DNA from: UMGS1322 sp900550765
GTDB lineage: Bacteria; Bacillota; Clostridia; Christensenellales; QALW01
DNA length: 64,000 bases
Assembly: GCA_958448705.1 (NCBI GenBank)
Contig: CAUDEY010000001.1
Span: 62,001-126,000, forward strand
Direction of reading: 5' to 3'
Position numbers and translations under genes: made by a program. The notes beneath the pieces are model-generated. The model was not told where the DNA came from, made no database searches, and saw only the letters and a list, made by a program, of their open reading frames with translations. Positions 25,611 through 33,269 of this stretch are shown here, piece by piece; the stretch's first letter is position 1; every line of letters starts with the position of its first letter.

Positions 25611-26288
25611 CTATTTTTTTATTACAGTATTAAATTTATACCCTACTCCCCGCACGGTTTCAATATATGCCCCGGAAGCTCCCAGCTTATTTCGCAAGCT
25701 TCGGATATGAACATCAACGGTACGGTTTTCACTATACGACGCCATGCCCCATACATGATCCAATATCTGTTCGCGCGTTAAAACGATATTTTTATTCTTT
25801 ATTAAAAAACACAGCAGATCATATTCTTTTAAAGTCAGCGGAACTGCCTGGCCGCCGCTTAAAACCAAATGCTGGGCAGGATAGACCTTCAGCCCTTCAA
25901 AGCTGTAATCCGGCGCATCCTCCGGCGTGCTTCTTCTAAGCAGCGCCTTTACGCGCGCAATCATCTCCATCATGCCAAATGGCTTGGGCAAATAATCATC
26001 GGCACCGTTTTCAAGCCCGATTACTTTATCATATTCCGTACCGCGGGCCGTCATCATCATCACGGGGATTTTTCTGGTAGGCGTCTCGCTGCGCAGTTTT
26101 TTCAAAATCTGTATCCCATCCTCTTCTGGTAGCATGATATCCAGTAAAATCAGATCTGGATACTGTGTTTTCATTCTATCCCAAAATTCACTTGGCAAAG
26201 CAAAGGCTTCGGCGTCAAATCCAGCGCTTTTTAAGGTGTATCCTACAAGCTCACGGATACCGGGGTCATCTTCTAAAAGATAAATCAC
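25611..26288 (-). CDS. phoB: PhoB/PhoP-type response regulator
   Basis: An OmpR-family activator of 225 residues. It has a receiver domain (about 1-118) with acidic pocket EDD, phospho-acceptor Asp in LILLDIMLP, Thr in MTARG and Lys in PKPFG, then a winged-helix DNA-binding domain (about 130-225; TVDVHIRSLRNKL). I set the start at GTG 26288 because AAAGAGGTG lies eight bases before it; a longer frame to 26342 has no ribosome site. No histidine kinase gene accompanies it, unlike the usual phoPR pair. It lies upstream of pst and has its own Pho-like repeats, suggesting autoregulation. Confidence 0.9.
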   Translation of the reverse strand: MIYLLEDDPGIRELVGYTLKSAGFDAEAFALPSEFWDRMKTQYPDLILLDIMLPEEDGIQILKKLRSETPTRKIPVMMMTARGTEYDKVIGLENGADDYLPKPFGMMEMIARVKALLRRSTPEDAPDYSFEGLKVYPAQHLVLSGGQAVPLTLKEYDLLCFLIKNKNIVLTREQILDHVWGMASYSENRTVDVHIRSLRNKLGASGAYIETVRGVGYKFNTVIKK

Positions 26289-26336
26289 TTTTTCCACCTC
26301 TTTTTTAGTATTATATTGCCGCTGCGTTAAATATAT

Positions 26337-26364
26337 CGTCATAACAAAGTTAAATCACTGTTAA
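26337..26364 (-). promoter_or_regulatory. Pho-box-like repeats upstream of phoB
   Basis: Minus-strand TTAACA (26359-26364), TTAACT (26348-26353) and a poorer ATGACG (26337-26342) recur every 11 bases, with TATATT just downstream as a possible -10. Confidence 0.65.
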
Positions 26365-26902
26365 ATTCTTCCTCTCCGAGAGTTCTTTTATCCTACTGTA
26401 ATCAAAGCTATCGGGTCAACTGGCGGTTTGCTCCACCCTTTGCTGGCTTTCCTCCTAAAAAGGGCTACTGAAAGTTTCGCACCGTATTATATTGTCGAAA
26501 AACCGCTCACGTGTGATTGTGTTTTTTTGCCTACCTTCTCTTGTTACCCGTAAACGGGACGGTAGATTCTTTTATGCTGATTTGCCTACTTCTTTTTGAT
26601 CCTATAGTTTTCTAAATAGTTTTTCGATATCTTTTCTCCGTTTCCCATATATTTCTCTTGACCTTTAAAACAAGTACTATATCACCTATCCTTGCTGTGG
26701 CGAAACTTTTTATCTCATGATTTTCTTTCCTTTGAATACCCTTCCGTATTTTCGTAATGCGTTTTCTAAACCACTACTATGATACATGAATCCTTCTGTT
26801 TTAAGTCCTTCGGCTCACATCAAGCTCACCCTATTTTTTGTGGCTCCGCTCTTTTTTCTTTCCTCGATAGAATCGAGGACTTATTTTCGTGTTTAAAGAC
26901 AC
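26365..26902 (-). other. Gene-free stretch with possible structured RNA
   Basis: No credible coding frame on either strand. Seen on the minus strand: TATAAT (26486-26491) followed by nested helices AAAGC/GCTTT (26404-26450), GGGT/ACCC and TGG/CCA inside it, and CTTTC/GAAAG (26447-26474). Further off are CTACC/GGTAG enclosing CCCGT/ACGGG (26531-26565) and a perfect hairpin TCCTCGAT/ATCGAGGA (26861-26879). I do not recognise a known RNA family. It could be a long phoB leader, a small RNA, or decayed DNA where a kinase gene once stood. Confidence 0.35.
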
Positions 26903-26945
26903 AAAAAAGATCCGCAGCCAACCGTTTCCGGCAGACTACGGATCT
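26903..26945 (-). terminator. Terminator of the C39-like peptidase gene
   Basis: Minus-strand AGATCCG pairs with CGGATCT, with an inner CCG-GAAA-CGG, followed by TTTTT. It begins 14 bases past the stop codon. Confidence 0.9.
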
Positions 26946-26958
26946 GATCACGCTGTTT

Positions 26959-27774
26959 TCAGCAGGCTCTGATCGCCCAAAGATTTTTGATTTGATCCTT
27001 AAACTCATATAAAGACCATTCTTTTTCAGAATTTTTCCGGCTGTTAGGATCATTCAAAGTAATTTTTCCGTTTTTTGTTCCTGTCAGCACAATAAAATGA
27101 CCGGTAGATGTAAAAACACCTGGGCCCATGACGCAAACGATTGGAATCCCTTTATCTAAAAGATTGAAAATCGTACTTGAATCCAATGGCAGTTCTTCCA
27201 CACCCAGACCCAATTTTTTTGCACCTTCACTGATCAGCGTCCAGGCAGAGCCTTTTCCCTTTACACAATATCCGTTGTTTTTTGCAAATTCAATCATTTT
27301 ATCCGGTGCTACGTCATTACTTCTGATGTAATAATAGGCAACCATGGAAAGACATACCGGGCCGCAGCCGGTAAGCCCCGCCATATCACTGCCATACTCT
27401 ATATATCCCCAGCGCTTGTCCCACTGTAAAAAAAGAGGGACGGTTTTACTGTTTTTATATTCGCTGAGATCGACCTCCCATTTCTTTTTATGATCTGTCG
27501 GATAAGCTAAAACAAACTCTTCCGTTTCCGGATTGCGTTCCAGCAGTTCCAATAAACTTGCCGGATAAATAGCCGCGTCTGTGGGGGCTTCGCCTTCATC
27601 GATTTCCGAAAGCACAGGAATGGATCCCGGAATCCCCGTGCTATTCTCCTTTGGCAAAAATAGGATCACAGCGGTAACACTAAGAATAAGCAATACCAGC
27701 ACAAGCACAAGTGCTAAGCTGATATAAAAGCTTGAATATGTATTTTTATAATGCCGTACTCTTTTTTTTCGCAT
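26959..27774 (-). CDS. Membrane-anchored C39-like (papain-fold) cysteine peptidase
   Basis: A 271-residue protein with a short basic N-terminus, one membrane helix (about 16-40), a spacer and a C39-like peptidase domain (about 115-271) outside the cell. Catalytic residues visible: Cys in GLTGCGPVCLSM, His in STGHFIVLTG, and Asn/Asp in LNDPNS. Such proteins act on cell wall or peptides; the substrate is unknown. ATG 27774 was chosen because TTAGGAGG lies seven bases before it; the open frame extends 35 codons further upstream through the promoter. It is transcribed divergently from an XRE regulator and its promoter is covered by that regulator's probable operators. Confidence 0.82.
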   Translation of the reverse strand: MRKKRVRHYKNTYSSFYISLALVLVLVLLILSVTAVILFLPKENSTGIPGSIPVLSEIDEGEAPTDAAIYPASLLELLERNPETEEFVLAYPTDHKKKWEVDLSEYKNSKTVPLFLQWDKRWGYIEYGSDMAGLTGCGPVCLSMVAYYYIRSNDVAPDKMIEFAKNNGYCVKGKGSAWTLISEGAKKLGLGVEELPLDSSTIFNLLDKGIPIVCVMGPGVFTSTGHFIVLTGTKNGKITLNDPNSRKNSEKEWSLYEFKDQIKNLWAIRAC

Positions 27775-27828
27775 TTTCAGCCTCCTAAAGACAAATTTTG
27801 CAAAAATATCAGGACATAATAAAAGATA

Positions 27829-27843
27829 ATTCCGTAGTAGAAT
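27829..27843. promoter_or_regulatory. Operator copy 1 (XRE/C39 intergenic region)
   Basis: ATTCC-GTAGT-AGAAT, an imperfect dyad just downstream of the -10 of the peptidase promoter. It shares the form ATTCyGTnnyAGAAT with two other copies nearby. Confidence 0.65.
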
Positions 27844-27850
27844 TATTTTT

Positions 27851-27879
27851 ATTATAATTCCGTTACAGAATTTTGTCAA
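27851..27879 (-). promoter_or_regulatory. Promoter of the C39-like peptidase gene
   Basis: Perfect TTGACA (27874-27879) and TATAAT (27851-27856) on the minus strand, spacer 17. Operator copy 2 fills the spacer. Confidence 0.9.
27857..27871. promoter_or_regulatory. Operator copy 2 (in the peptidase promoter spacer)
   Basis: ATTCC-GTTAC-AGAAT fills the space between -35 and -10, where a bound repressor would exclude RNA polymerase. Confidence 0.75.
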
Positions 27880-27885
27880 GATATT

Positions 27886-27891
27886 TATAAA
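27886..27891 (+). promoter_or_regulatory. Possible -10 of the XRE regulator gene
   Basis: TATAAA with TTACAG (27863-27868) 17 bases upstream. The predicted start point falls inside operator copy 3. Confidence 0.4.
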
Positions 27892-27896
27892 TTATA

Positions 27897-27911
27897 ATTC
27901 TGTTATAGAAT
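27897..27911. promoter_or_regulatory. Operator copy 3 (before the XRE regulator)
   Basis: ATTCT-GTTAT-AGAAT, a perfect five-base dyad with five-base centre, 17 bases before the XRE start codon. It is suited to autoregulation. Confidence 0.75.
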
Positions 27912-27928
27912 TTATTTGGGGTTTTCAT

Positions 27929-28192
27929 ATGAAACTGCGTAAAAAAGATTACGGAAACTGCAACATTGTAGGAAAAAATATTGAAGCCCTTCGTAAAAGC
28001 ATGGGCATCAAGCAAAAAGATCTGATCAGCCGCATGCAGGCAATGGGACTGGATATCAACCCAACAAGCTATTCTAAGCTGGAGGGGCAAATTCGTCTGG
28101 CTTCTGATAAGGAGTTATACGTAATCGCAAAAATTTTAGGTGTCTCCGTTGATTCCTTTTTTAAAGGGGCCGAAATCTGGGATACGTTTTAA
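27929..28192 (+). CDS. XRE-family transcriptional regulator
   Basis: An 87-residue protein that is little more than one helix-turn-helix domain (about 13-75): IVGKNIEALRKSMGIKQKDL, then YSKLEGQIRLASDKELYVIAKILGVSVDSFF. Single-domain XRE proteins bind as dimers, usually as repressors. GGGG precedes ATG 27929 by seven bases. It is divergent from the C39-like peptidase, and three matching dyads lie between them, so it most likely represses the peptidase gene and itself. No obvious ligand domain is present; the signal may be degradation or a partner protein. Confidence 0.85.
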   Translation: MKLRKKDYGNCNIVGKNIEALRKSMGIKQKDLISRMQAMGLDINPTSYSKLEGQIRLASDKELYVIAKILGVSVDSFFKGAEIWDTF

Positions 28193-28223
28193 ACCGCAAT
28201 ATTTCCCAATATCTTTTTAGTAT

Positions 28224-28262
28224 AAAAAACAGCAGGCTTCCCTGAAAGAGGGAAGCCTGCTG
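28224..28262 (-). terminator. Terminator of the PII-like gene
   Basis: CAGCAGGCTTCCCT pairs with AGGGAAGCCTGCTG around GAAAG; on the minus strand it is followed by TTTTTT. It may also stop the XRE transcript from the other side. Confidence 0.85.
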
Positions 28263-28276
28263 CGTTTGCGGGTTTT

Positions 28277-28963
28277 CTACACCTCTTCAATTTGTACTGC
28301 TTCCCTAAGACCAACAACTTTAGTTACAGGAAGGGAAAAAACCAAAGACTGTGCTTTAGAATCCATACCGGCCTCATGGATAATTGCCTGCATAATTTCA
28401 TTCTTTTCCTCTGTTTTAGTCAAAATCAACACAATTCCCTTTTCTTCTGCAAGCGTCATTCCTAAAAATTTCTCGGCCTCCTTGGTTTGTGTCCCTTTCG
28501 CATGAATTACCGTTCCGCCAGAGGCATTGGCCTTACGTGCTGCTTCCATTACCAATTCGGTATATTCCTGATTGGCAACCGCAAGAATAATTTCATATTC
28601 CGTTCCCTTCAAGGTTTGCTCCTCCTTATCAATTTCCTCCTGTCCCAAAGTCACAAGCTCCAGCGCCTTTCTTCCGCCGATGCTGCTCAGCGGCACAGTA
28701 AACGCAATCCCGTTTCCCGGTACGTCGATCATGAGATCCTGCACAAGGCTATTCAAAATATTTTTAGCCGCATGTGTCTCGCAAACGGTAATATAGATTT
28801 TTTTCTCGCTTTCTTCCAGCCCCAAATAATCCAAAATATCTCCGCTCGCGGTTCCCTGGGCATTAATCTGCCAGAACACAGGCACCAACGGTTTGAATAC
28901 CGCCGTGAACTCTTCACTGCGCGCCCGCTCAGTAATTGTAAAAAGCAAGTACAGTTTATTCAC
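28277..28963 (-). CDS. Tandem PII-like regulatory protein linked to DUF1538
   Basis: A 228-residue cytoplasmic protein. It appears to hold two ferredoxin-like, PII-type halves: about 1-112, starting MNKLYLLFTI, and about 120-228, starting YEIILAVANQEYTELVMEAARKANASGG, with GGTVIHAKGT and IVLILTKTEE as the T-loop-flanking and strand motifs of PII. PII proteins sense nucleotides or 2-oxoglutarate and gate transporters. It starts at GTG 28963 with AAAGGAGG, whose region overlaps the end of the transporter gene. It is therefore probably the dedicated regulator of the upstream DUF1538 protein. Confidence 0.72.
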   Translation of the reverse strand: MNKLYLLFTITERARSEEFTAVFKPLVPVFWQINAQGTASGDILDYLGLEESEKKIYITVCETHAAKNILNSLVQDLMIDVPGNGIAFTVPLSSIGGRKALELVTLGQEEIDKEEQTLKGTEYEIILAVANQEYTELVMEAARKANASGGTVIHAKGTQTKEAEKFLGMTLAEEKGIVLILTKTEEKNEIMQAIIHEAGMDSKAQSLVFSLPVTKVVGLREAVQIEEV

Positions 28964-28975
28964 AGGCAGCCTCCT

Positions 28976-30481
28976 TTACAGCTCAATAATTTCATCGTCA
29001 AACTGAACTTCCGCCGCAGCAAGCTTCTGCGCTTTATTCTGCTTGATCTTATAAACCACCCCAAGGATCTGTATGGTAATCAGAGGAGTCATAGCAACCA
29101 AGGCTACCAGTCCAAAAGCATCGGTGGTAATATTTCCCCCTACTGCACTGCAGGCGCCCATCGCAAAAGAAAGCAAAAAAGTAGAAGTCATTGTACCAGA
29201 AGCCACACCGCCGGAATCAAAAGCAATAGCGGTAAAAATCTTCGGTGTAACAAACGTCAGCAAAATCGCCAAACAATATCCCGGAAGCAAAAAATATAAA
29301 ATCGGAAGCCCCGTAAGTACACGAATCATCGACAATCCCAAAGAAATCGCAACACCTACAGAAAGGCTGATTCCCATCGCTCTTTCAGAAATCTCTCCCA
29401 CCGTAAGCTGGGCAACCTGTTTGTTTAACACGTAGACTGCCGGCTCGGCGGCAACGATAAAATAGCCGATCACCATACCAATCGGTACCAGCACCCAGTT
29501 ATACGGCAGCGATGCAATCTGCTGGCCGATCAAATTACCTGCGGGCATAAACCCTACGTTGGCACCGGTTAAAAACAATACCAAACCAACATACGTATAT
29601 ACAAAACCTATCGCAATTTTAATCACTCTTTTTTTAGAAAAGCTTCGGGCAGAAAGCTGGAACAAAGCAAAGAAAACGGCAATCGGCAGTAACGAAACCG
29701 CAACCTCACCCATATATTTGGGCATATTCACGGCAAATATCTGCCCTAAATCACGCGTATTATTCACTGCCGAAATGTCAGTAGACGTGCTGTAAGAGCC
29801 ATCAGGGCGGTAGAGCATTCCTAAAATCAACACTGCAATAATAGGTCCTATCGAGGAAAGCGCCACAAGACCAAAGCTGTCATCTGCCGCATGCTTATCA
29901 CGACGGATCGCAGCGACACCCACGCCCAACGCCATAATAAAGGGAACCGTCATAGGGCCGGTAGTCACACCGCCGGCATCAAAAGCAACCGCCAAAAAGT
30001 CTGCCGGGGCAAAAAATGCAAGAATGAACACTAATGCATATAATGCAGTTAGCAAATATTTCAACGCAATACCAAAAATCGAACGCATCATTGCCACTAC
30101 AAGGAAAATCCCTACCCCCACTGCCACAGAAAGGATCAACACCATATTGGGCACTGTGGGCACCTGCTCGGCAAGAACCTGCAAATCAGGCTCGGAAATC
30201 GTAACAATAATACCGATAATAAAGCTGATAAAGGCAACCAGCCATATCTTTTTTGATTTGGTAATAGTAGAACCTACATTTTCACCGATAGGCGTCATGG
30301 ACAGTTCCACCCCGATGGTAAAAAAGCCCATTCCTACAATGACCATAGCAGCCCCCACCAAAAACATCATCAAAATATTATTGGTCACCGGTGCAATAGT
30401 AATACATAAGAGAAATACAATCGCCGTAATCGGCAATACAGAAGAAAGGGATTCTGATATTTTCTCCTTCAGTCTCGCCAC
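28976..30481 (-). CDS. DUF1538 membrane protein (duplicated transporter-like)
   Basis: A 501-residue polytopic protein with about 12-14 helices. The two halves repeat one another: GVELSMTPIGENVG versus AAEPAVYVLNKQV, and AFDAGGVTTGPMTVPFIMALG versus AFDSGGVASGTMTSTFLLSFA. The inverted-repeat look and conserved small-residue/Asp motif in the membrane are typical of secondary transporters. The DUF1538 family has no substrate known to me. GTG 30481 follows AAAGGAGGG by five bases; a longer frame to 30511 has no ribosome site. It is followed by its PII-like partner. Confidence 0.82.
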   Translation of the reverse strand: MARLKEKISESLSSVLPITAIVFLLCITIAPVTNNILMMFLVGAAMVIVGMGFFTIGVELSMTPIGENVGSTITKSKKIWLVAFISFIIGIIVTISEPDLQVLAEQVPTVPNMVLILSVAVGVGIFLVVAMMRSIFGIALKYLLTALYALVFILAFFAPADFLAVAFDAGGVTTGPMTVPFIMALGVGVAAIRRDKHAADDSFGLVALSSIGPIIAVLILGMLYRPDGSYSTSTDISAVNNTRDLGQIFAVNMPKYMGEVAVSLLPIAVFFALFQLSARSFSKKRVIKIAIGFVYTYVGLVLFLTGANVGFMPAGNLIGQQIASLPYNWVLVPIGMVIGYFIVAAEPAVYVLNKQVAQLTVGEISERAMGISLSVGVAISLGLSMIRVLTGLPILYFLLPGYCLAILLTFVTPKIFTAIAFDSGGVASGTMTSTFLLSFAMGACSAVGGNITTDAFGLVALVAMTPLITIQILGVVYKIKQNKAQKLAAAEVQFDDEIIEL

Positions 30482-30623
30482 AAATACCCTCCTTTTTTTC
30501 AAAATTTGCAAATCTTTCTTAAATCTGGAAATACAAAACTGCTGTTTTCAAAATTGATCCGCACAGCAATAAAAAGCAATGATCCATCCTTAAAATGCTT
30601 TCTATCGAAATGATATTCATTCT

Positions 30624-30643
30624 ATATACTATATATAGTATAT
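30624..30643. repeat. Perfect 20-bp palindrome upstream of DUF1538
   Basis: ATATACTATATATAGTATAT reads the same on both strands. It lies just downstream of a minus-strand TTGACA (30661-30666) and covers the likely -10, so it may be an operator. Its low complexity keeps confidence moderate. Confidence 0.5.
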
Positions 30644-30691
30644 TATATATATGAGGGTTTTGTCAAGTTTTATTCCTCTAAAGCAAAAATT

Positions 30692-31678
30692 TCATATTTT
30701 ATAATGTTCCAGAACACACTGTGCCAGCTTTTTCAGGTCATCAATTACCGCCTGAGGACTTAATATCTTTACCTTATCTCCAAACTGCATTACCCAAGAT
30801 AAAAACACCGGACTTATGGCCGCTTCAATCATAACCTCAAAACAATCTCCATCAGGGGTAATAATCGTATTCATGCCAAACCGGTCAAGAATCACCCCAA
30901 TCAAACTGTTGCTGCATCGAAGCTTTACGCGCGTGACCTCGCCGCCGTACATCCCGAACATTTTGCGCGAATATTTTGCCATATCAAAGCGCATGCCGGT
31001 ATCCACCCCTTCGCGCGGCTCCTGTTCCGCAAGAATATTCTGCATTTTATCTACCCGGTAATGCTTGATCTTCTGCGCTTCCTCATCGTAAGCAATCAAA
31101 TAATAGTTTTCATCATCCCAGGTAAGCGCACAGGGACTGACTTTATACCGTTTTCCGTCCCTGCGCAGCTGACGCTGCTTCTTAATATTCCAATCAAAAT
31201 AGGCAAAGGACACTTTTACATTCTGCGTAATAGCCCATTGGATACTGTCTACATTATGATATACGCTTTCATTCATGGTTTTTATCCGCTCACGCATAAT
31301 AACAGAATGCTGCAATTCTACCGCTTTATTTTTGCTGGTAAGGCTTTCTAACTTTTTAATTAATTCCTCACTTTTTTTTACCGTAATAAATTTTGAAGCC
31401 TGTACTGCATCTACCAAAAGTTTCAATTCCGGCATTTCAAACAAACGGCTGCAAAGATAATACCCTCCCTGTGCCCCCCTCCGGTTTTTCACCTGCAGTC
31501 CATAGGCATTTAATACCGCAATATCATCATAAATACTTTTGCGTTCTGCCTGTATTCCCCGCAGCTTCAACCGGCGTAAGATCTCATTCATGCTAACAGG
31601 ATGCTGCTCATCTGTATATTTCTCCAAAATATCCAGCAAATACAAAATTTTCAGTTTCTGCTCCGACGCTTTCGCCAT
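30692..31678 (-). CDS. WYL-domain transcriptional regulator
   Basis: A 328-residue DNA-binding protein with an N-terminal winged helix-turn-helix of DeoR type (about 5-60: LKILYLLDILEKYTDEQHPVSM) and a WYL domain (about 140-220, with WDDENYYLIAYDEEAQKIKHYRVDKM). It ends in a C-terminal extension. WYL domains bind nucleic acid or nucleotide ligands and often control stress or defence genes. It lies just upstream of the DUF1538 gene on the same strand, but an AT-rich region with its own promoter elements separates them. Confidence 0.88.
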   Translation of the reverse strand: MAKASEQKLKILYLLDILEKYTDEQHPVSMNEILRRLKLRGIQAERKSIYDDIAVLNAYGLQVKNRRGAQGGYYLCSRLFEMPELKLLVDAVQASKFITVKKSEELIKKLESLTSKNKAVELQHSVIMRERIKTMNESVYHNVDSIQWAITQNVKVSFAYFDWNIKKQRQLRRDGKRYKVSPCALTWDDENYYLIAYDEEAQKIKHYRVDKMQNILAEQEPREGVDTGMRFDMAKYSRKMFGMYGGEVTRVKLRCSNSLIGVILDRFGMNTIITPDGDCFEVMIEAAISPVFLSWVMQFGDKVKILSPQAVIDDLKKLAQCVLEHYKI

Positions 31679-31791
31679 AACGACCTCTTCTCTGTTCTAT
31701 TAAAAATTTTGACGTATTTTAAATTTTTCCGCTGTACTTATTCTCTTTTTTCTGTATAATAGACATATCAAAAGGAAAGCAGGTTTCTTGT

Positions 31792-32433
31792 ATGAAAAAC
31801 TTTTTTCATGATTTTTTTAAAGCTGGAATGGCTGGTATTTTTATAAGCATCGGTGCCATCGTTTTCCTTTCTTGCCAAAGCAAGCTTGCCGGCGCCGTTT
31901 TATTTGCAGTAGGCCTGCTTTGCATCTGCGAATTCGGCCTGAACCTGTACACGGGCAAAATCGGCTATGCAGTATACAAAGGCGAAAAGTCGCTGAAAAA
32001 AGCCTTGTTTTTACTAACGGTTTGGCTCGGCAATCTCTGCGGCACATTGCTTTCCGGTACCGCTTTCCGCACTTCCGGTAATACTGCCATTTTGGAAAAA
32101 GCAGAGCTTTTAGTGCAGGCAAAACTGCAGCAGAACCTTTTCTCCGCCCTTCTTTTAGGCATTTTCTGCGGTATTTTAATGTTTGCCGCCGTTGATATTT
32201 TTAAGCGTAATACCGAAAAATCCTCACGGCACATCGGCATCCTTTTTTGTGTACCAGTCTTCATCCTCTGCGGCTTTGAACACAGTGTTGCCGATATGGC
32301 CTATCTGGCATTGTGTCCGCCGGCTGTGCTGTTTTCCCCTTCCGCCCTGCTGTTCCTTTTAGCCGTTACCCTCGGCAACAGCCTCGGCGGCATCCTTCTG
32401 CCCCTGGTACTTCTCATAAACAAAAAACAATAA
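31792..32433 (+). CDS. Formate/nitrite transporter (FNT) family channel
   Basis: A 213-residue membrane protein with six predicted helices. CGFEHSVADMAY is the FNT motif with the central His of the pore; AVGLLCICEFGLNLYTGK is the first half-helix signature. It is shorter than FocA or NirC (about 260-280 residues), mainly at the N-terminus and in loops. It could carry formate, nitrite, hydrosulfide or another small anion. It stands alone, ahead of a terminator. Confidence 0.85.
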   Translation: MKNFFHDFFKAGMAGIFISIGAIVFLSCQSKLAGAVLFAVGLLCICEFGLNLYTGKIGYAVYKGEKSLKKALFLLTVWLGNLCGTLLSGTAFRTSGNTAILEKAELLVQAKLQQNLFSALLLGIFCGILMFAAVDIFKRNTEKSSRHIGILFCVPVFILCGFEHSVADMAYLALCPPAVLFSPSALLFLLAVTLGNSLGGILLPLVLLINKKQ

Positions 32434-32450
32434 AGATCCAAAAATTTTTC

Positions 32451-32471
32451 GCGGCAAAACACCGCTTTTTT
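32451..32471 (+). terminator. Terminator of the FNT gene
   Basis: GCGG pairs with CCGC around CAAAACA, followed by TTTTTT. The T run overlaps the stop codon of the converging HD gene. Confidence 0.6.
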
Positions 32472-33054
32472 ATTGCAGCGTCTGCATCTGTCGCGCAACG
32501 GATTCCTCGCAGGCACGCATAGCCTGCAAAGTCTTATCCAACAGCTCGTCCAATTCCCAGCCCAAGCGTTCTGCCCCCAAGGCGATCACATCCCGGGAAC
32601 ACCCGGCGGCAAAAGCTTTATCCTTAAATTTCTTTTTCAGGCTCTTAAGTTCCATATCCTGTACGCTTTTGCTCGGGCGCATTTTTGCACATGCGCCAAT
32701 TAAACCGGTCAGTTCATCACAGGCAAACAAAACCTTTTCCATTTCATGTACGGGCTCCACCTCACAGCACAGGCCGTAACCGTGGCTGCATACAGCATGG
32801 ATCATTTCATCCCCAAAGCCGCCCTCCTTTAAAAGCTCCGGTGCCTTCAGGCAATGCTGCTGCGGAAACTGCTCATAATCAATATCATGCAACAAGCCTG
32901 CGCAGGCCCAAAAGTCCGCCTCCTGCGCATATCCCAACATTTCTGCAAACCAACGCATCACCCCTTCCACGGTAAATGCATGTTGCAGATGAAAAGGTTC
33001 TTTATTATATTTCCGCAAAAGTGCAAGGGCTTTTTCTCTTGAAACATTCTCCAT
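32470..33054 (-). CDS. HD-domain hydrolase
   Basis: A 194-residue protein with the metal-binding HD pattern: His in LQHAFTV, HD in GLLHDIDYE, His in AVCSHGYG, and Asp in FACDELTGL. It matches the small HDIG/HD proteins thought to be nucleotide phosphohydrolases; the substrate is unknown. ATG 33054 was chosen because AGGAGG lies nine bases before it. Nothing obvious is coupled to it. Confidence 0.82.
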   Translation of the reverse strand: MENVSREKALALLRKYNKEPFHLQHAFTVEGVMRWFAEMLGYAQEADFWACAGLLHDIDYEQFPQQHCLKAPELLKEGGFGDEMIHAVCSHGYGLCCEVEPVHEMEKVLFACDELTGLIGACAKMRPSKSVQDMELKSLKKKFKDKAFAAGCSRDVIALGAERLGWELDELLDKTLQAMRACEESVARQMQTLQ

Positions 33055-33170
33055 TATGTTCTTCCTCCTGCTAAATTTTATATTGTAAAAATTATACAAT
33101 ACATTGTCATTTTTTTCAACATATTTCTTAGATTGAGCAAGAATTACATAGTAAAAAGCGGTTGAATACC

Positions 33171-33199
33171 TTGACAGCTAAAATTTATAAATATATAAT
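33171..33199 (+). promoter_or_regulatory. Promoter of the KDPG aldolase-kdgK operon
   Basis: TTGACA (33171-33176), 17-base spacer, TATAAT (33194-33199). About 12 bases downstream is the imperfect dyad CTGT-TGATAT-ACAG (33214-33227), a possible operator. Confidence 0.85.
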
Positions 33200-33269
33200 T
33201 TATTATAGTAATACTGTTGATATACAGCGGTATATTTGATTGTATAAGCAAAAGAAAAGAGGAGATTTT

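Noticed and set aside
26404..26475. Resemblance to RNase P RNA core segments (minus-strand GGAGGAAAG and GAGCAAACCGCC)
   Set aside because: The two segments are 15 bases apart instead of about 90, and the other conserved parts and pairing regions are missing.
26779..27012. A 77-codon plus-strand frame over the C39 terminator
   Set aside because: It spans a clear minus-strand terminator and the end of the peptidase gene.
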